This document shows positions 18,001 to 26,845 of a stretch of DNA of 43,303 nucleotides, piece after piece. The position numbers and the translations under genes are program-made. Position 1 is the stretch's first letter. The number at the start of each line of letters is the position of its first letter. The notes under the pieces were generated by a model that was not told where the DNA came from, made no database searches, and saw nothing but the letters and a program-made list of their open reading frames with translations. The stretch comes from Pseudomonadota bacterium (GTDB lineage: Bacteria > Pseudomonadota > Gammaproteobacteria > Burkholderiales > Burkholderiaceae_C), in contig JAFEDY010000015.1 of the NCBI GenBank assembly GCA_018241405.1, positions 1 to 43,303 on the forward strand, read 5' to 3'.

Positions 18001-18624
18001 GAGTTCCTCACCGGCTACCAGAACGCCGCCTACGCGGCCGAATACAGTGCCTTCGTGGACAAGGTGCGCGCCGCCGAGGAGAAGCTGGGCCCGGGCACGC
18101 GCCTATCCGAGGCCGTGGCGCGCTACCTGTTCAAGCTCATGGCCTACAAGGACGAATACGAGGTGGCGCGCCTGCACACCGACCCGGCCTTCGTGGCGCG
18201 CGTCGAGGGCATGTTCGAGGGCGACTACAAGATCGTCCACCACCTGGCGCCGCCCACCATGGCAGCCAAAAATGACAAGGGCGAGCTGGTCAAGAAGAGC
18301 TACGGCCCCTGGATGCGCAAGGCGTTTGCCGTGCTGGCGAAAATGAAAGGCCTGCGCGGCACGGCGCTGGACCCCTTCGGCAAGACCGAGGAGCGCCGCA
18401 GCGAGCGCGCGCTGATCCAGGAATACCGCGCCTGCGTGGACGAGCTGCTGGCCGGCCTCGCGCCCGAGCGCCTGGCGCTGGCCGCCGAGATCGCGCGCAT
18501 CCCCGAGGAGATCCGCGGCTACGGCCATGTCAAGGAGCGCCACCTGCAGGCGGCGCGCACGAAGTGGTCGGCACTGATGGAGCGTTGGCGCGCACCCGCC
18601 CCGGCAACCCGCCACGGCGCCTGA
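15007..18624 (+). CDS. indolepyruvate:ferredoxin oxidoreductase, fused single-chain form
   Basis: The 1205-aa enzyme decarboxylates indolepyruvate or other aryl- or branched-chain 2-oxo acids to acyl-CoA, passing electrons to ferredoxin. Order: N-terminal pyrimidine-binding region (FISGYRGSPLGGYDQALWGA); TPP domain with WFCSGCPHNTSTRVPEGSRA, NLGDGTYFHSG and ILYNDAVAMTGGQ; a cysteine-rich 4Fe-4S segment (CEGCGDCSVASNC, CNKDYSCVKGFCPSF); then the gamma domain beginning GIVVAGVGGTGVITIG. Such alpha-beta-gamma fusions of about 1150-1200 aa are known in proteobacteria. ATG 15007 follows a GGAGA site. The divergent Lrp gene is its likely regulator. A full repeat copy starts 9 bp after the stop. Confidence 0.93.
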   Translation: MNAPLPEHVRRALETVTLEDKYTLDQGRAFMSGVQALVRLPMLQRQRDAAAGLNTAGFISGYRGSPLGGYDQALWGARKHLADNHIVFQPGVNEELGATAVWGTQQLDLYPDQKKHDGVFGIWYGKGPGVDRSCDVFKHANMAGTARHGGVIAVAGDDHISKSSTAAHQSDHIFKACGLPVFFPSSVQDILDMGLHAFAMSRFSGLWSGLKTVQEVVESSASVSVEPDRVNIILPEDFVMPPGGLHIRWPDAPLEQEARLMDYKWYAALAYVRANKLNYNVVATAQDRFGLIASGKAYNDMRQALVDLGLDDDTCRKLGIRVHKVNVVWPLEAGITRDFAQGLKEILVVEEKRQVIEYQIKEQLYNWRADVRPDVLGKFDEVDGDHSGGEWGMPNPSQNWLLRPQADLTPALIAKAIAKRLKKLGVPDDIAARMDERISVIEARERGLVTTVADTGERMPWFCSGCPHNTSTRVPEGSRAVAGIGCHYMVNWMPDRATSTFTQMGGEGVTWVGQAPFTKTAHVFANLGDGTYFHSGLLAIRQSIASGANITYKILYNDAVAMTGGQQVGERPEGHSVAQIAHSLRAEGVTKLVVVTDEPEKYAGRTHPEGSARAGHPELLNDLPPGIAVFHRDELDRIQRELRGTPGCTALIYDQTCATEKRRRRKRGKLATPAKTVLINELVCEGCGDCSVASNCLSVEPVETDFGRKRRINQSSCNKDYSCVKGFCPSFVTIEGGELKKPKKEKKGDLANLPPIPDPVLPVASQAWGIVVAGVGGTGVITIGSLLGMAAHLEGKGVVTQDAAGLAQKGGATWSHVQIANSPDAIHTTKVDTAKADLIIGCDPIVAANPATLSVMQPGRTFVALNSHGTPAAAFVHNPDWQFPAEGCEAAIAAAVGRELLGVFDAERAATALLGDSIYTNPLILGYAWQKGRVPLSHAALMRAMELNGVQVANNQAAFEWGRRCAHDLAAVQALYQAAQVIEFVKKPGLAELVAKRVEFLTGYQNAAYAAEYSAFVDKVRAAEEKLGPGTRLSEAVARYLFKLMAYKDEYEVARLHTDPAFVARVEGMFEGDYKIVHHLAPPTMAAKNDKGELVKKSYGPWMRKAFAVLAKMKGLRGTALDPFGKTEERRSERALIQEYRACVDELLAGLAPERLALAAEIARIPEEIRGYGHVKERHLQAARTKWSALMERWRAPAPATRHGA

Positions 18625-18632
18625 ATTACTTC

Positions 18633-18685
18633 TGTTTTTATAGCTGCTTGCGCTTTATTGGTAGGCGCTGGCAGCTTTTTTCATT
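18633..18685 (+). repeat. dispersed palindromic repeat after the oxidoreductase gene
   Basis: Full copy: TATAGCTGCTTGCGCTT, a spacer, then GGCGCTGGCAGC, with T-rich flanks on both sides. It begins 9 bp after the stop codon. The arms can pair (AGCTGC / GCAGCT and GCGC / GCGC). Confidence 0.8.
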
Positions 18686-18827
18686 CAATACCATGCAAGC
18701 CCTGGTGCGCGGCGGGCCATGCCGGGCGGCCGCTGGTGCGCGCCGCATACAATCACCTGTTGCCCTCGCGGCAGGCCCCGAGGGGCGTGTCAGACCATCC
18801 ATCCCTTGATTGAGTGGAGTTTCTCCC

Positions 18828-19160
18828 GTGTTTATTTCTTCCGCCTTTGCCCAAACCGCACCCGCCGCAGCCGCCGAGGGAGGCCTGATGGGCTCGCTCA
18901 CCGGCATGCTGCCGCTGGTGCTGATGTTCGTGGTGCTGTACTTCATCATGATCCGGCCCCAGATGAAGCGCCAGAAAGAGCATCGCGCCATGATCGACGC
19001 CCTGGCCAAGGGCGACGAAGTGGCCACGGCCGGCGGCCTGCTGGGCAAGGTGGCGGGTATCTCCGAGGGCTACATCCAGCTGGAGATCGCCAGCGGCGTG
19101 CAGGTGCAGGTGCAGCGCAGCGCCGTCTCCCAGGTGCTGCCCAAGGGTACGGTCAAGTAA
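18828..19160 (+). CDS. yajC: preprotein translocase accessory subunit YajC
   Basis: The 110-aa single-span membrane protein associates with SecDF and SecYEG. It has the YajC signature: a hydrophobic segment GMLPLVLMFVVLYFIMI followed by RPQMKRQKEH, then GDEVATAGGLLGKV. The start is GTG at 18828 (MFISSAFAQTAP), placed 8 bp after GAGTGGAG; the TTG at 18810 lies before that ribosome site. It heads the yajC-secD-secF cluster. Confidence 0.93.
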   Translation: MFISSAFAQTAPAAAAEGGLMGSLTGMLPLVLMFVVLYFIMIRPQMKRQKEHRAMIDALAKGDEVATAGGLLGKVAGISEGYIQLEIASGVQVQVQRSAVSQVLPKGTVK

Positions 19161-19174
19161 ACCGGCCCCGTCCG

Positions 19175-19196
19175 CAGGCCCGTGGGCCTGTCTTTT
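19175..19196 (+). terminator. hairpin with T-rich tail between yajC and secD
   Basis: CAGGCC-CGTG-GGCCTG followed by TCTTTT, 15 bp after the yajC stop. It has the form of a weak intrinsic terminator or attenuator, which may set the yajC to secD transcript ratio. Confidence 0.55.
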
Positions 19197-19249
19197 AAGG
19201 GGACGGGTGCATCTGAGTGCCCGCGCCCCAGGTATTGAAGAGCGCGAAC

Positions 19250-21142
19250 ATGAACCGTTACCCGGTCTGGAAGTACGCGATCCTGGTGATCGCGTTGCTC
19301 ATAGGGGCCTTGTACACCCTGCCCAATTTCTTTGGCGAGGCGCCTGCCGTGCAGGTGTCCTCGGCCAAGGCCACGATCAAGGTCGATGCCGCGCTCAAGC
19401 AGCGCGTCGAGGAGGTGCTCACGGCCGCCGGCGTGACCTCGGACTCCGTGACGCTGGACGGCAGCTCGGTGCGCGCGCGCTTCGACACGCCCGACACCCA
19501 GCTCAAGGCCAAGGACGCGCTGGAGAAGGCGCTGACGCCGGATCCGTCCGACCCGCCCTACATCGTCGCGCTCAACCTGGTGTCGCGCTCGCCCGACTGG
19601 CTCACCGCCGTCAACGCCCGCCCCATGTACCTGGGCCTGGACCTGCGCGGCGGCGTGCATTTCATGCTGCAGGTGGACATGCAGGCGGCCATCACCAAGA
19701 AGGCCGAGTCCTATGCGGGCGACCTGCGCAGCGCGTTGCGCGAGAAGAACATCCGCCACGGCGGCATCAGCCGCGACGGCCAGGCCGTGGACATCCGCGT
19801 GCGCGACGAGGCCACGGCAACGGCCACGCGCAACCTGATCGCCGACCAGTTCCCCGACCTGGTGGTGGCCAGCAGCCCCGATGGCGATGCCATCAGGCTG
19901 CGCGCGACCATCAAGCCCGAGGCCTTGCGCAAGGTGCAGGAGCAGGCGCTCAAGCAGAACATGGTCACGCTGCACAACCGTATCAACGAGCTGGGCGTGG
20001 CCGAGCCGGTGATCCAGCAGCAGGGACTGGACCGCATCGTCGTGCAGCTGCCCGGCGTGCAGGATACGGCCAAGGCCAAGGACATCCTGGGCCGCACCGC
20101 CACGCTGGAGGTGCGCATGGTGGACGAGGGCACCGAGGCGCGCGCCGCCGAGGCGGGCAGCGGCCCCGTGCCCTTCGGCGACGAGAAATACCTGGACAGG
20201 AACGGCCAGGCCGTGATCGTCAAGAAGCAGGTCATCCTCACGGGTGAGAACCTGACCGATGCCCAGCCGGGCTTTGACGGCCAGACCCAGGAGCCCACGG
20301 TGAACCTGACGCTGGACGCCAAGGGCTCGCGCATCTTCAAGGACATCACGCGCGAAAACATCGGCAAGCGCATGGCCATCGTGCTGTTCGAAAAGGGCAA
20401 GGGCGAGGTCGTCACGGCCCCGGTGATCAGGAGCGAGATCGGCGGCGGCCGCGTGCAGATCTCGGGCCGCATGACCACCACCGAGGCCAATGACACGGCC
20501 CTGCTGCTGCGTGCCGGCTCGCTGGCCGCGCCCATGGAGATCATCGAGGAATACACCATCGGCCCGAGCCTGGGCGCCGACAACATCGACCGCGGCATCC
20601 ACTCCGTGGTCTGGGGCATGGCCGCGGTGGCCGCCTTCATGTGCGTGTACTACATGCTGTTCGGCGTGTTCTCCACCGTGGCGCTGGGCATGAACGTGCT
20701 GCTGCTCATTGCCATCCTGTCCATGCTGCAGGCCACGCTGACGCTGCCCGGCATCGCCGCCATGGCGCTGGCGCTGGGCGTGGCCATCGACTCCAACGTG
20801 CTGATCAACGAGCGCATCCGCGAAGAGCTGCGCGCAGGCGCCTCGCCGCAGACGGCGATTGCCGCGGGCTACGAGCGTGCCTGGGCCACCATCCTGGACT
20901 CCAACGTGACCACGCTGATCGTCGGCCTGGCGTTGCTGGCCTTCGGCACGGGCCCGGTGCGCGGCTTTGCCGTGGTGCACTGCATAGGCATCCTGACGAG
21001 CATGTTCTCGGCCGTGTTCTTCTCGCGCGGCCTGGTCAACCTCTGGTATGGCCGCAAGAAGAAGCTCAAGAGCGTGGCCATCGGCCAGGTGTGGAAGCCC
21101 GAGGGCGATGAGCACCGCTCCGTGGCCGGCCGCAGTAACTGA
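19250..21142 (+). CDS. secD: protein translocase subunit SecD
   Basis: The 630-aa membrane protein uses the proton gradient to assist late steps of Sec export. TM1 is at the N-terminus (AILVIALLIGALYTLPNFF), followed by a large periplasmic domain with GLDLRGGVHFMLQVDM and NRINELGVAEPVIQQQG, then five membrane segments including MALALGVAIDSNVLINERIR and FGTGPVRGFAVVHCIGI. The start at ATG 19250 (MNRYPVWKYA) agrees with the family. Its stop is 14 bp before the leader ORF that precedes secF. Confidence 0.96.
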   Translation: MNRYPVWKYAILVIALLIGALYTLPNFFGEAPAVQVSSAKATIKVDAALKQRVEEVLTAAGVTSDSVTLDGSSVRARFDTPDTQLKAKDALEKALTPDPSDPPYIVALNLVSRSPDWLTAVNARPMYLGLDLRGGVHFMLQVDMQAAITKKAESYAGDLRSALREKNIRHGGISRDGQAVDIRVRDEATATATRNLIADQFPDLVVASSPDGDAIRLRATIKPEALRKVQEQALKQNMVTLHNRINELGVAEPVIQQQGLDRIVVQLPGVQDTAKAKDILGRTATLEVRMVDEGTEARAAEAGSGPVPFGDEKYLDRNGQAVIVKKQVILTGENLTDAQPGFDGQTQEPTVNLTLDAKGSRIFKDITRENIGKRMAIVLFEKGKGEVVTAPVIRSEIGGGRVQISGRMTTTEANDTALLLRAGSLAAPMEIIEEYTIGPSLGADNIDRGIHSVVWGMAAVAAFMCVYYMLFGVFSTVALGMNVLLLIAILSMLQATLTLPGIAAMALALGVAIDSNVLINERIREELRAGASPQTAIAAGYERAWATILDSNVTTLIVGLALLAFGTGPVRGFAVVHCIGILTSMFSAVFFSRGLVNLWYGRKKKLKSVAIGQVWKPEGDEHRSVAGRSN

Positions 21143-21156
21143 GAGGAGGAAAAATC

Positions 21157-21225
21157 ATGGAATTTTTAGTTCCAGCCTCACATGCGCTGCGCGCATATGA
21201 GCTTCCTCAGAAAATTCCGCGATAA
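21157..21225 (+). CDS. 22-codon leader ORF between secD and secF
   Basis: The ORF starts ATGGAATTTTTAG, with a perfect AGGAGG at 21144-21149 and 7-bp spacing, and encodes 22 residues (MEFLVPASHALR, then AYELPQKIPR) ending at TAA. The first 11 bases repeat exactly at the secF start 80 bp later. AAAATTCC (21211-21218), inside this ORF, is complementary to GGAATTTT at both starts (21159-21166 and 21239-21246). It could be a regulatory leader or a by-product of an 80-bp duplication or insertion. No protein family is recognised. Confidence 0.45.
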   Translation: MEFLVPASHALRAYELPQKIPR

Positions 21226-21236
21226 GGAAAAGAAAA

Positions 21237-22190
21237 ATGGAATTTTTCCGCATCAAAAAAGACATTCCGTTCATGAAGTACGCGTTGGTGCTCAACGCCG
21301 TGTCCTTCATCACCTTCGCCCTGGCGGTGTTCTTCCTGGTCACGCGCGGCCTGCACCTGTCGGTGGAGTTCACGGGCGGCACCGTCATGGAGCTGGCCTA
21401 TACGCAGACGGCCGACATCGGCAAGGTGCGCGACAAGGTGGCGGCGCTGGGCTATCCCGACGTGGTGGTGCAGAACTTCGGCACCTCGCGCGACGTGATG
21501 ATCCGCCTGCCCGTGCAAAAGGGCGTGACCTCGGCCCAGCAGAGCGAGCAGGTGCTGGCCGCGCTCAAGAGCGAGAACGCCGGCGTGACGCTGCGGCGCA
21601 CCGAGTTCGTCGGCCCACAGGTCGGCGAGGAACTGGTGCGCGGCGGCCTGATGGCCCTGGGCATGGTGGTGCTGGGCATCGTCATCTACCTGGCGCTGCG
21701 CTTCGAGTGGAAGTTCGGCGTCGCGGCCATCATCGCCAACCTGCACGACGTGGTCATCATCCTGGGCTTCTTCGCCTTCTTCCAATGGGAATTTTCGCTC
21801 TCGGTGCTGGCCGGCGTGCTGGCGGTGCTGGGTTACTCGGTCAACGAGTCGGTGGTGATCTTCGACCGGATCCGCGAGGCCTTCCGCAAGTTCCGCAAGC
21901 TCAATACGCACGAGGTGATCGACCACGCCATCACCTCGACCATGAGCCGCACCATCATCACCCACGCCTCGACCGAGGCCATGGTGCTGTCCATGTTCTT
22001 CTTCGGCGGCCCGAGCCTGCACTACTTCGCGCTGGCGCTGACCATAGGCATCCTGTTCGGCATCTACTCCTCGGTGTTCGTGGCCGCGGCCATCGCCATG
22101 TGGCTGGGGGTCAAGCGCGAGGACCTGGTCAAGGCCTCCGGGCGCAAGGAAGAAGACCCGAACGATCCCAATTCGGGCGCCGTGGTCTGA
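21237..22190 (+). CDS. secF: protein translocase subunit SecF
   Basis: The 317-aa partner of SecD has six membrane segments. Family motifs: HLSVEFTGGTVMEL, GPQVGEELVRGGLMAL, YSVNESVVIFDRIRE and TSTMSRTIITHASTE. ATG 21237 (MEFFRIKKDIPFM) is supported by family homology and an AAGGA at 21224-21228. The three-base-rich AT leader before it is unusual for this genome; see the leader ORF. Confidence 0.96.
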   Translation: MEFFRIKKDIPFMKYALVLNAVSFITFALAVFFLVTRGLHLSVEFTGGTVMELAYTQTADIGKVRDKVAALGYPDVVVQNFGTSRDVMIRLPVQKGVTSAQQSEQVLAALKSENAGVTLRRTEFVGPQVGEELVRGGLMALGMVVLGIVIYLALRFEWKFGVAAIIANLHDVVIILGFFAFFQWEFSLSVLAGVLAVLGYSVNESVVIFDRIREAFRKFRKLNTHEVIDHAITSTMSRTIITHASTEAMVLSMFFFGGPSLHYFALALTIGILFGIYSSVFVAAAIAMWLGVKREDLVKASGRKEEDPNDPNSGAVV

Positions 22191-22248
22191 TACGCAGATG
22201 AGTGTCCTGGGGCGCCAGCCTTTGCGCTCACGCTAAGATTAGGGGCTT

Positions 22249-24531
22249 ATGGAGTCTTCATCCCCTGCTGCTGCCCACCGCCGCCTGGCCCGTCTGGCCC
22301 GTGAGCGCTTTGTGGAGGGGGCGTGCGCCGGATTGTCGGCGCTGGACAAGAGGCTGCTTGATTTCCTGACCGAGCTCATGAGCCGCTCCGGCACGGTGCG
22401 CGACATGCAGCTGCGCCGCGACGCCTGGATGAGCTACCAGAGCCTGCACAAGTCCTGGGTGGAGGCACTGGCGCGCGGCTGGAGTGAGAGCCTGACGCAG
22501 CAGCCGGTCTCCGGACGCACTGGACCCATGCAGCTGGCCGATGGGCTGGCGCTCGTCGGCGACGATGAGGTCGAGAACAAGATCCTGGCCTCGCGCATGG
22601 CACTCACCGTGACCGAGCATGTGGGCATGTCCTTCGAGGCGGTACGCCAGCGCACCCAGTATCTGGAGGGCCGTGAGCTGCCCGCCAACGACATATTGCG
22701 GCCCGAGACTCTGTGCCTGCGGCTCGTGGAGCAATGGGTGGAGTCCGATCTCAAGCGCGAAGACCTGCAGCTGGCGCTCGACCCCTTGCAGAGCGCTCTC
22801 TCGGATCTGGCACTGGCGCAGTACCAGGCACTGCTCAAGCTCTACGACGCGCAGGGCGTGGCCACGTCGGGCGACCTGCGCGCGCGTGTGCGGCGCACCG
22901 CAGGGGTGAGCATGCCCGCCGCGCTGGGGCAGGATTCGGGTGCGGGCCTGCCAGCACAGTTGGCGGCGCAGGCGCTGCAGCAGGCGCGCGCGGCCGCATT
23001 CCCGTCGGCGGCGGGCGTACCCGGATTCGGAGGATCGCTGGCGCGCGCGCGCCAGCGCGCCCAGGGCGTGATGATGCAGCTGCGCCGCATGCTGACCCAG
23101 CCCGTCATGGGCCACGACATGGCACGGGCGCCGCAGGCGTCCGCGGCGCTGGTGCATGCCCTGTCGAACGAGCGCGTGGAGGCCGACCTCTATTACAGCG
23201 GCATGGCCACCCTGGTGGAGGATTACAGTCCGCAGGCCGTAGTGCATGTCGCGAACGCGGTGCGCGAGCGCGCCGCCGAATTCAAGAAGAAGGCCAGCAC
23301 GGCCAGCGAGAAGGCCATCATCGAGGTGGTGGCCCTGATGTTCCAGAGCATCCTGAGCGAGGACCGCATCCCGCCCGCAGTGCGCGTGTGGTTTGCCCGC
23401 CTGCAGGTGCCGGTGCTGCGCGTGGCACTGGCCGAGCCCGAGTTCTTCAGCGACCTCGCCCATCCCGCGCGCCAGCTCATCGACCGCATGGGCAGCTGCG
23501 TGCTGGGCTTTGACGCCAGCGCCATCAGCGGCACGGCGCTGGAGGCAGAGATCCGCCGCATCGTGCAGGTCATAGAGCAGTATCCCGAGACCGGCAAGCG
23601 CGTGTTCGAACTGGTACACGGCGAGTTCGAGAAATTCCTGGCCAAGTTCCTGACCGAGGGCCAGGCCACTTCGCGCATCGTCAGCGTGGCCCAGCAGGTC
23701 GAGCAGCGCGAGACGCTGGCGATCCAGTACACCATCGAGTTGCGCACGTTGCTCAACGACATGCCGGTGCGCGACGAGATCCGCGACTTCCTGTTCAAGA
23801 CCTGGGCCGAGGTACTGGCCATGTCCGCCGTGCGCGGCGGCCCGCAGCATGCCGACACGGTCGCCTACAAGCGCGCCGCGGCCGACCTGGTGTGGGCCGC
23901 CAGCGCCAAGCCGCACCGTGCCGAACGCGCCCAGGTCATACAGCAGCTGCCCGCGCTGCTGCAAAAACTGCGCCACGGCCTGGTGCTGATCGGCGTGACC
24001 GGTACCGAGCAGGACACGCGGATCAAGCTGCTGACCGACACGCTGGCCGACGCCTTCCTGTCCAAGACGGCGTCCATCCCGCAGGAACATATCGAGGCCC
24101 TGGCCAAGCGCCTGGCCAACCTGGAAGACTATCTCGGTGACGAGACCCTGGGCGACATACCGCTGACTTCGGACAGCATCGAGCTGCTGCTGGGCATCGA
24201 CGCCTCGTCCATCCACGTCATTTCCGACAACGGCGCGCCCGTGCCGGAAGACATGGTGGACTGGGCGCAGCAGCTGCCACTGGGTGTCTGGTTCACGCTG
24301 GACCACAACGGCGCGTCGGCCCAGGTCCAGTATGTCTGGCACAGCCAGCGCAAACAGCTGCATCTGTTCGCGGCCGTGGATGGCAGTAGCTACCTGGTAC
24401 AGCTCAAGCGCCTGGGGGCCTACCTGCAGGCCGGATTGCTCATGGTGCAGGAGGAAGAAAGCCTCACGCTGCGCGCCACGCGCGACGCGCTCACCAAGAT
24501 CGACGCGAATCCCGAGCGGCTGTTTGAGTAA
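22249..24531 (+). CDS. DUF1631 family protein
   Basis: This is a 760-aa soluble, largely helical protein (SALDKRLLDFLTELMSRSGT near the N-terminus; DLYYSGMATLVEDYSPQ and CVLGFDAS in the middle; PLGVWFTLDHNGASAQVQYVWHS near the C-terminus). DUF1631 proteins occur in beta- and gammaproteobacteria and are sometimes mislabelled as thymidine phosphorylase; the function is unknown. The C-terminal part (LGVWF, followed by LVWHS-like strands) resembles a PilZ-like or beta-barrel end, which is a guess. It starts 58 bp after secF, and a repeat copy starts 9 bp after its stop. Confidence 0.85.
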   Translation: MESSSPAAAHRRLARLARERFVEGACAGLSALDKRLLDFLTELMSRSGTVRDMQLRRDAWMSYQSLHKSWVEALARGWSESLTQQPVSGRTGPMQLADGLALVGDDEVENKILASRMALTVTEHVGMSFEAVRQRTQYLEGRELPANDILRPETLCLRLVEQWVESDLKREDLQLALDPLQSALSDLALAQYQALLKLYDAQGVATSGDLRARVRRTAGVSMPAALGQDSGAGLPAQLAAQALQQARAAAFPSAAGVPGFGGSLARARQRAQGVMMQLRRMLTQPVMGHDMARAPQASAALVHALSNERVEADLYYSGMATLVEDYSPQAVVHVANAVRERAAEFKKKASTASEKAIIEVVALMFQSILSEDRIPPAVRVWFARLQVPVLRVALAEPEFFSDLAHPARQLIDRMGSCVLGFDASAISGTALEAEIRRIVQVIEQYPETGKRVFELVHGEFEKFLAKFLTEGQATSRIVSVAQQVEQRETLAIQYTIELRTLLNDMPVRDEIRDFLFKTWAEVLAMSAVRGGPQHADTVAYKRAAADLVWAASAKPHRAERAQVIQQLPALLQKLRHGLVLIGVTGTEQDTRIKLLTDTLADAFLSKTASIPQEHIEALAKRLANLEDYLGDETLGDIPLTSDSIELLLGIDASSIHVISDNGAPVPEDMVDWAQQLPLGVWFTLDHNGASAQVQYVWHSQRKQLHLFAAVDGSSYLVQLKRLGAYLQAGLLMVQEEESLTLRATRDALTKIDANPERLFE

Positions 24532-24539
24532 TTACTCTT

Positions 24540-24588
24540 AAAAATATAGCTGTTTACGCTTGCCAAATAAGCGCTACAGCCGATTTAT
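24540..24588 (+). repeat. dispersed palindromic repeat between DUF1631 gene and recX
   Basis: Full copy: ATATAGCTGTTTACGCTT, a 7-base spacer, then AAGCGCTACAGCC, with A/T-rich flanks. It fills the gap between the convergent stop codons, 9 bp after the DUF1631 stop, and reaches the recX stop. Confidence 0.8.
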
Positions 24589-25043
24589 TCTCCATCGCCG
24601 CCGTTTTGCACAACGCGGCGCACCACATCGGCGGCAAAGCCGCGCGCGGCCAGAAAGCGCATCTGGCGCCCGCGCTCCTGGGGCGTGGCTGCGGGCGGTG
24701 CGCTGCCAAAGCGCTGGCGCCACACGGCCAGTGCGCGCTCCAGTTCGGTGCCGGCCAGTTGCGCAGCGGTGGCGCGCACCAGGTCTTCCTGAAGGCCCTT
24801 GCTGCGCAGCTCCTGCGCCAGGCGGCGGGCGCCGAAGCGGGCGGCGCGGCGATGCACCACGGATTCGGCCACGCGCTCGGCGTTGATGAAGTCCCTGGCC
24901 TGCAGCTCGTCGAGCACGGCGGCGAGGTTCTCGCCCTCCTGCACATGGCGCGCAAGCTTGGCCTCCAACTCGCCGCGCGAATGCTCGCGCTGCGCCAGCA
25001 GGCGCAGCGCGCGGGCCTTGAGCGAGGGCGTGGCGAATCCCAT
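24585..25043 (-). CDS. recX: RecA regulator RecX
   Basis: The 152-aa three-helix-repeat protein binds RecA filaments and modulates recombination. Features: ARALRLLAQREHSRGELEAKL, then DELQARDFINAERVAES, and AQELRSKGLQEDLVRA, as in RecX. I chose ATG 25043 (MGFATPSLKAR); the longer open frame runs through a repeat copy. It lies 81 bp downstream of recA on the same strand, the usual recA-recX arrangement. Confidence 0.93.
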   Translation of the reverse strand: MGFATPSLKARALRLLAQREHSRGELEAKLARHVQEGENLAAVLDELQARDFINAERVAESVVHRRAARFGARRLAQELRSKGLQEDLVRATAAQLAGTELERALAVWRQRFGSAPPAATPQERGRQMRFLAARGFAADVVRRVVQNGGDGE

Positions 25044-25052
25044 GAATGCTTC

Positions 25053-25104
25053 GTAAAAGATAGCTTCCAGCGCTTGGTGAACAAGCGCTAGATGCCATTT
25101 TGAC
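25053..25104 (+). repeat. dispersed palindromic repeat between recA and recX
   Basis: Full copy: GATAGCTTCCAGCGCTT, spacer GGTGAAC, AAGCGCTAGATGCC. The inner arms AGCGCTT/AAGCGCT form a perfect 7-bp stem. It lies 20 bp after the recA stop and 10 bp before the recX start, so it could partly terminate recA transcripts or stabilise their 3' ends. Confidence 0.8.
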
Positions 25105-25123
25105 CACAAAACCCTGCCGCCCT

Positions 25124-26221
<1,098 letters not shown>

Positions 26222-26263
26222 GGAATTGCTCCTCTTGGTGGCCATAGTGCTTTCGGGTGCAAA

Positions 26264-26279
26264 CTGTTTCGATCAACAG
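26264..26279. promoter_or_regulatory. LexA (SOS) box 1 upstream of recA
   Basis: The sequence CTGTTTCGATCAACAG fits CTGT-N8-ACAG exactly, the LexA operator form of beta- and gammaproteobacteria. It is the recA-proximal box. Confidence 0.8.
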
Positions 26280-26280
26280 T

Positions 26281-26296
26281 CTGTATGTGTGAACAG
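26281..26296. promoter_or_regulatory. LexA (SOS) box 2 upstream of recA
   Basis: The sequence CTGTATGTGTGAACAG also fits CTGT-N8-ACAG exactly and starts one base after box 1, so the centres are 17 bp apart. It lies between recA and the divergent MarR gene (start 26363), which may share the control. Confidence 0.85.
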
Positions 26297-26362
26297 TAGT
26301 TTATGAGGCCTTGATTCTATCCAGAAGAGATTTTTGGTCAGTTTGCCTGACAATATCCGCCC

Positions 26363-26845
26363 ATGTTCACCCGCCTTTCTTCTCGCGCCGACGATTGGCG
26401 CCAGACCCACCTGGGCCGGCTCATGGGCCATGCGCTGCGGCGCTTTGACGCGCGCGTGCTGCAGCTGATGGCACGCGACGTGCAGGTGCCACTGGCGCTG
26501 TCCAACCTGGCGGCGCGCGAGCAGGTGGGCGCGGCCCATGTGCACATCACGCGCCACCTGTCGCTGCAGGGCGACCGCCTGACCGACCTGGCCGAGCGCG
26601 CCGGCATGACCAAGCAGGCCATGGCCAGCCTGGTCGATCAATGCGAGGCCTGGGGCCTGGTCACGCGCGAGGCTGACCCGCACGATGCGCGTGCGCGCCG
26701 CGTGTGCTTCACGCCCACGGGCCTGGCGTGGCTGGAGGCCTTTCGCGCGGCCGTGACGCAGGCCGAGGCCGAGTTTCGCGCCGCGGTGGGCGCCGAGGTC
26801 GCCACCGTCGTGGCGCTGGGGCTGGAGGCCTATGCCAACGGGTAG
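26363..26845 (+). CDS. MarR-family transcriptional regulator
   Basis: The 160-aa protein has a winged helix (LSLQGDRLTDLAERAGMTKQ, then MASLVDQCEAWGLVTREADP, and DARARRVCFTPTGLAWLEAF as wing). The ligand is unknown. It is divergent from recA, with LexA boxes in the shared 141-bp gap, so it may be SOS-regulated. Its stop codon directly abuts the stop codon of the convergent Lrp-type gene with no gap. Confidence 0.88.
   Translation: MFTRLSSRADDWRQTHLGRLMGHALRRFDARVLQLMARDVQVPLALSNLAAREQVGAAHVHITRHLSLQGDRLTDLAERAGMTKQAMASLVDQCEAWGLVTREADPHDARARRVCFTPTGLAWLEAFRAAVTQAEAEFRAAVGAEVATVVALGLEAYANG

Noticed and set aside
19070..21115. 681-codon open frame opposite secD
   Set aside because: Shadow of secD; His/Gln/Ala-rich composition without family features.
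22258..24363. 701-codon open frame opposite the DUF1631 gene
   Set aside because: Shadow frame; no start signal or motif, while the plus strand matches DUF1631.
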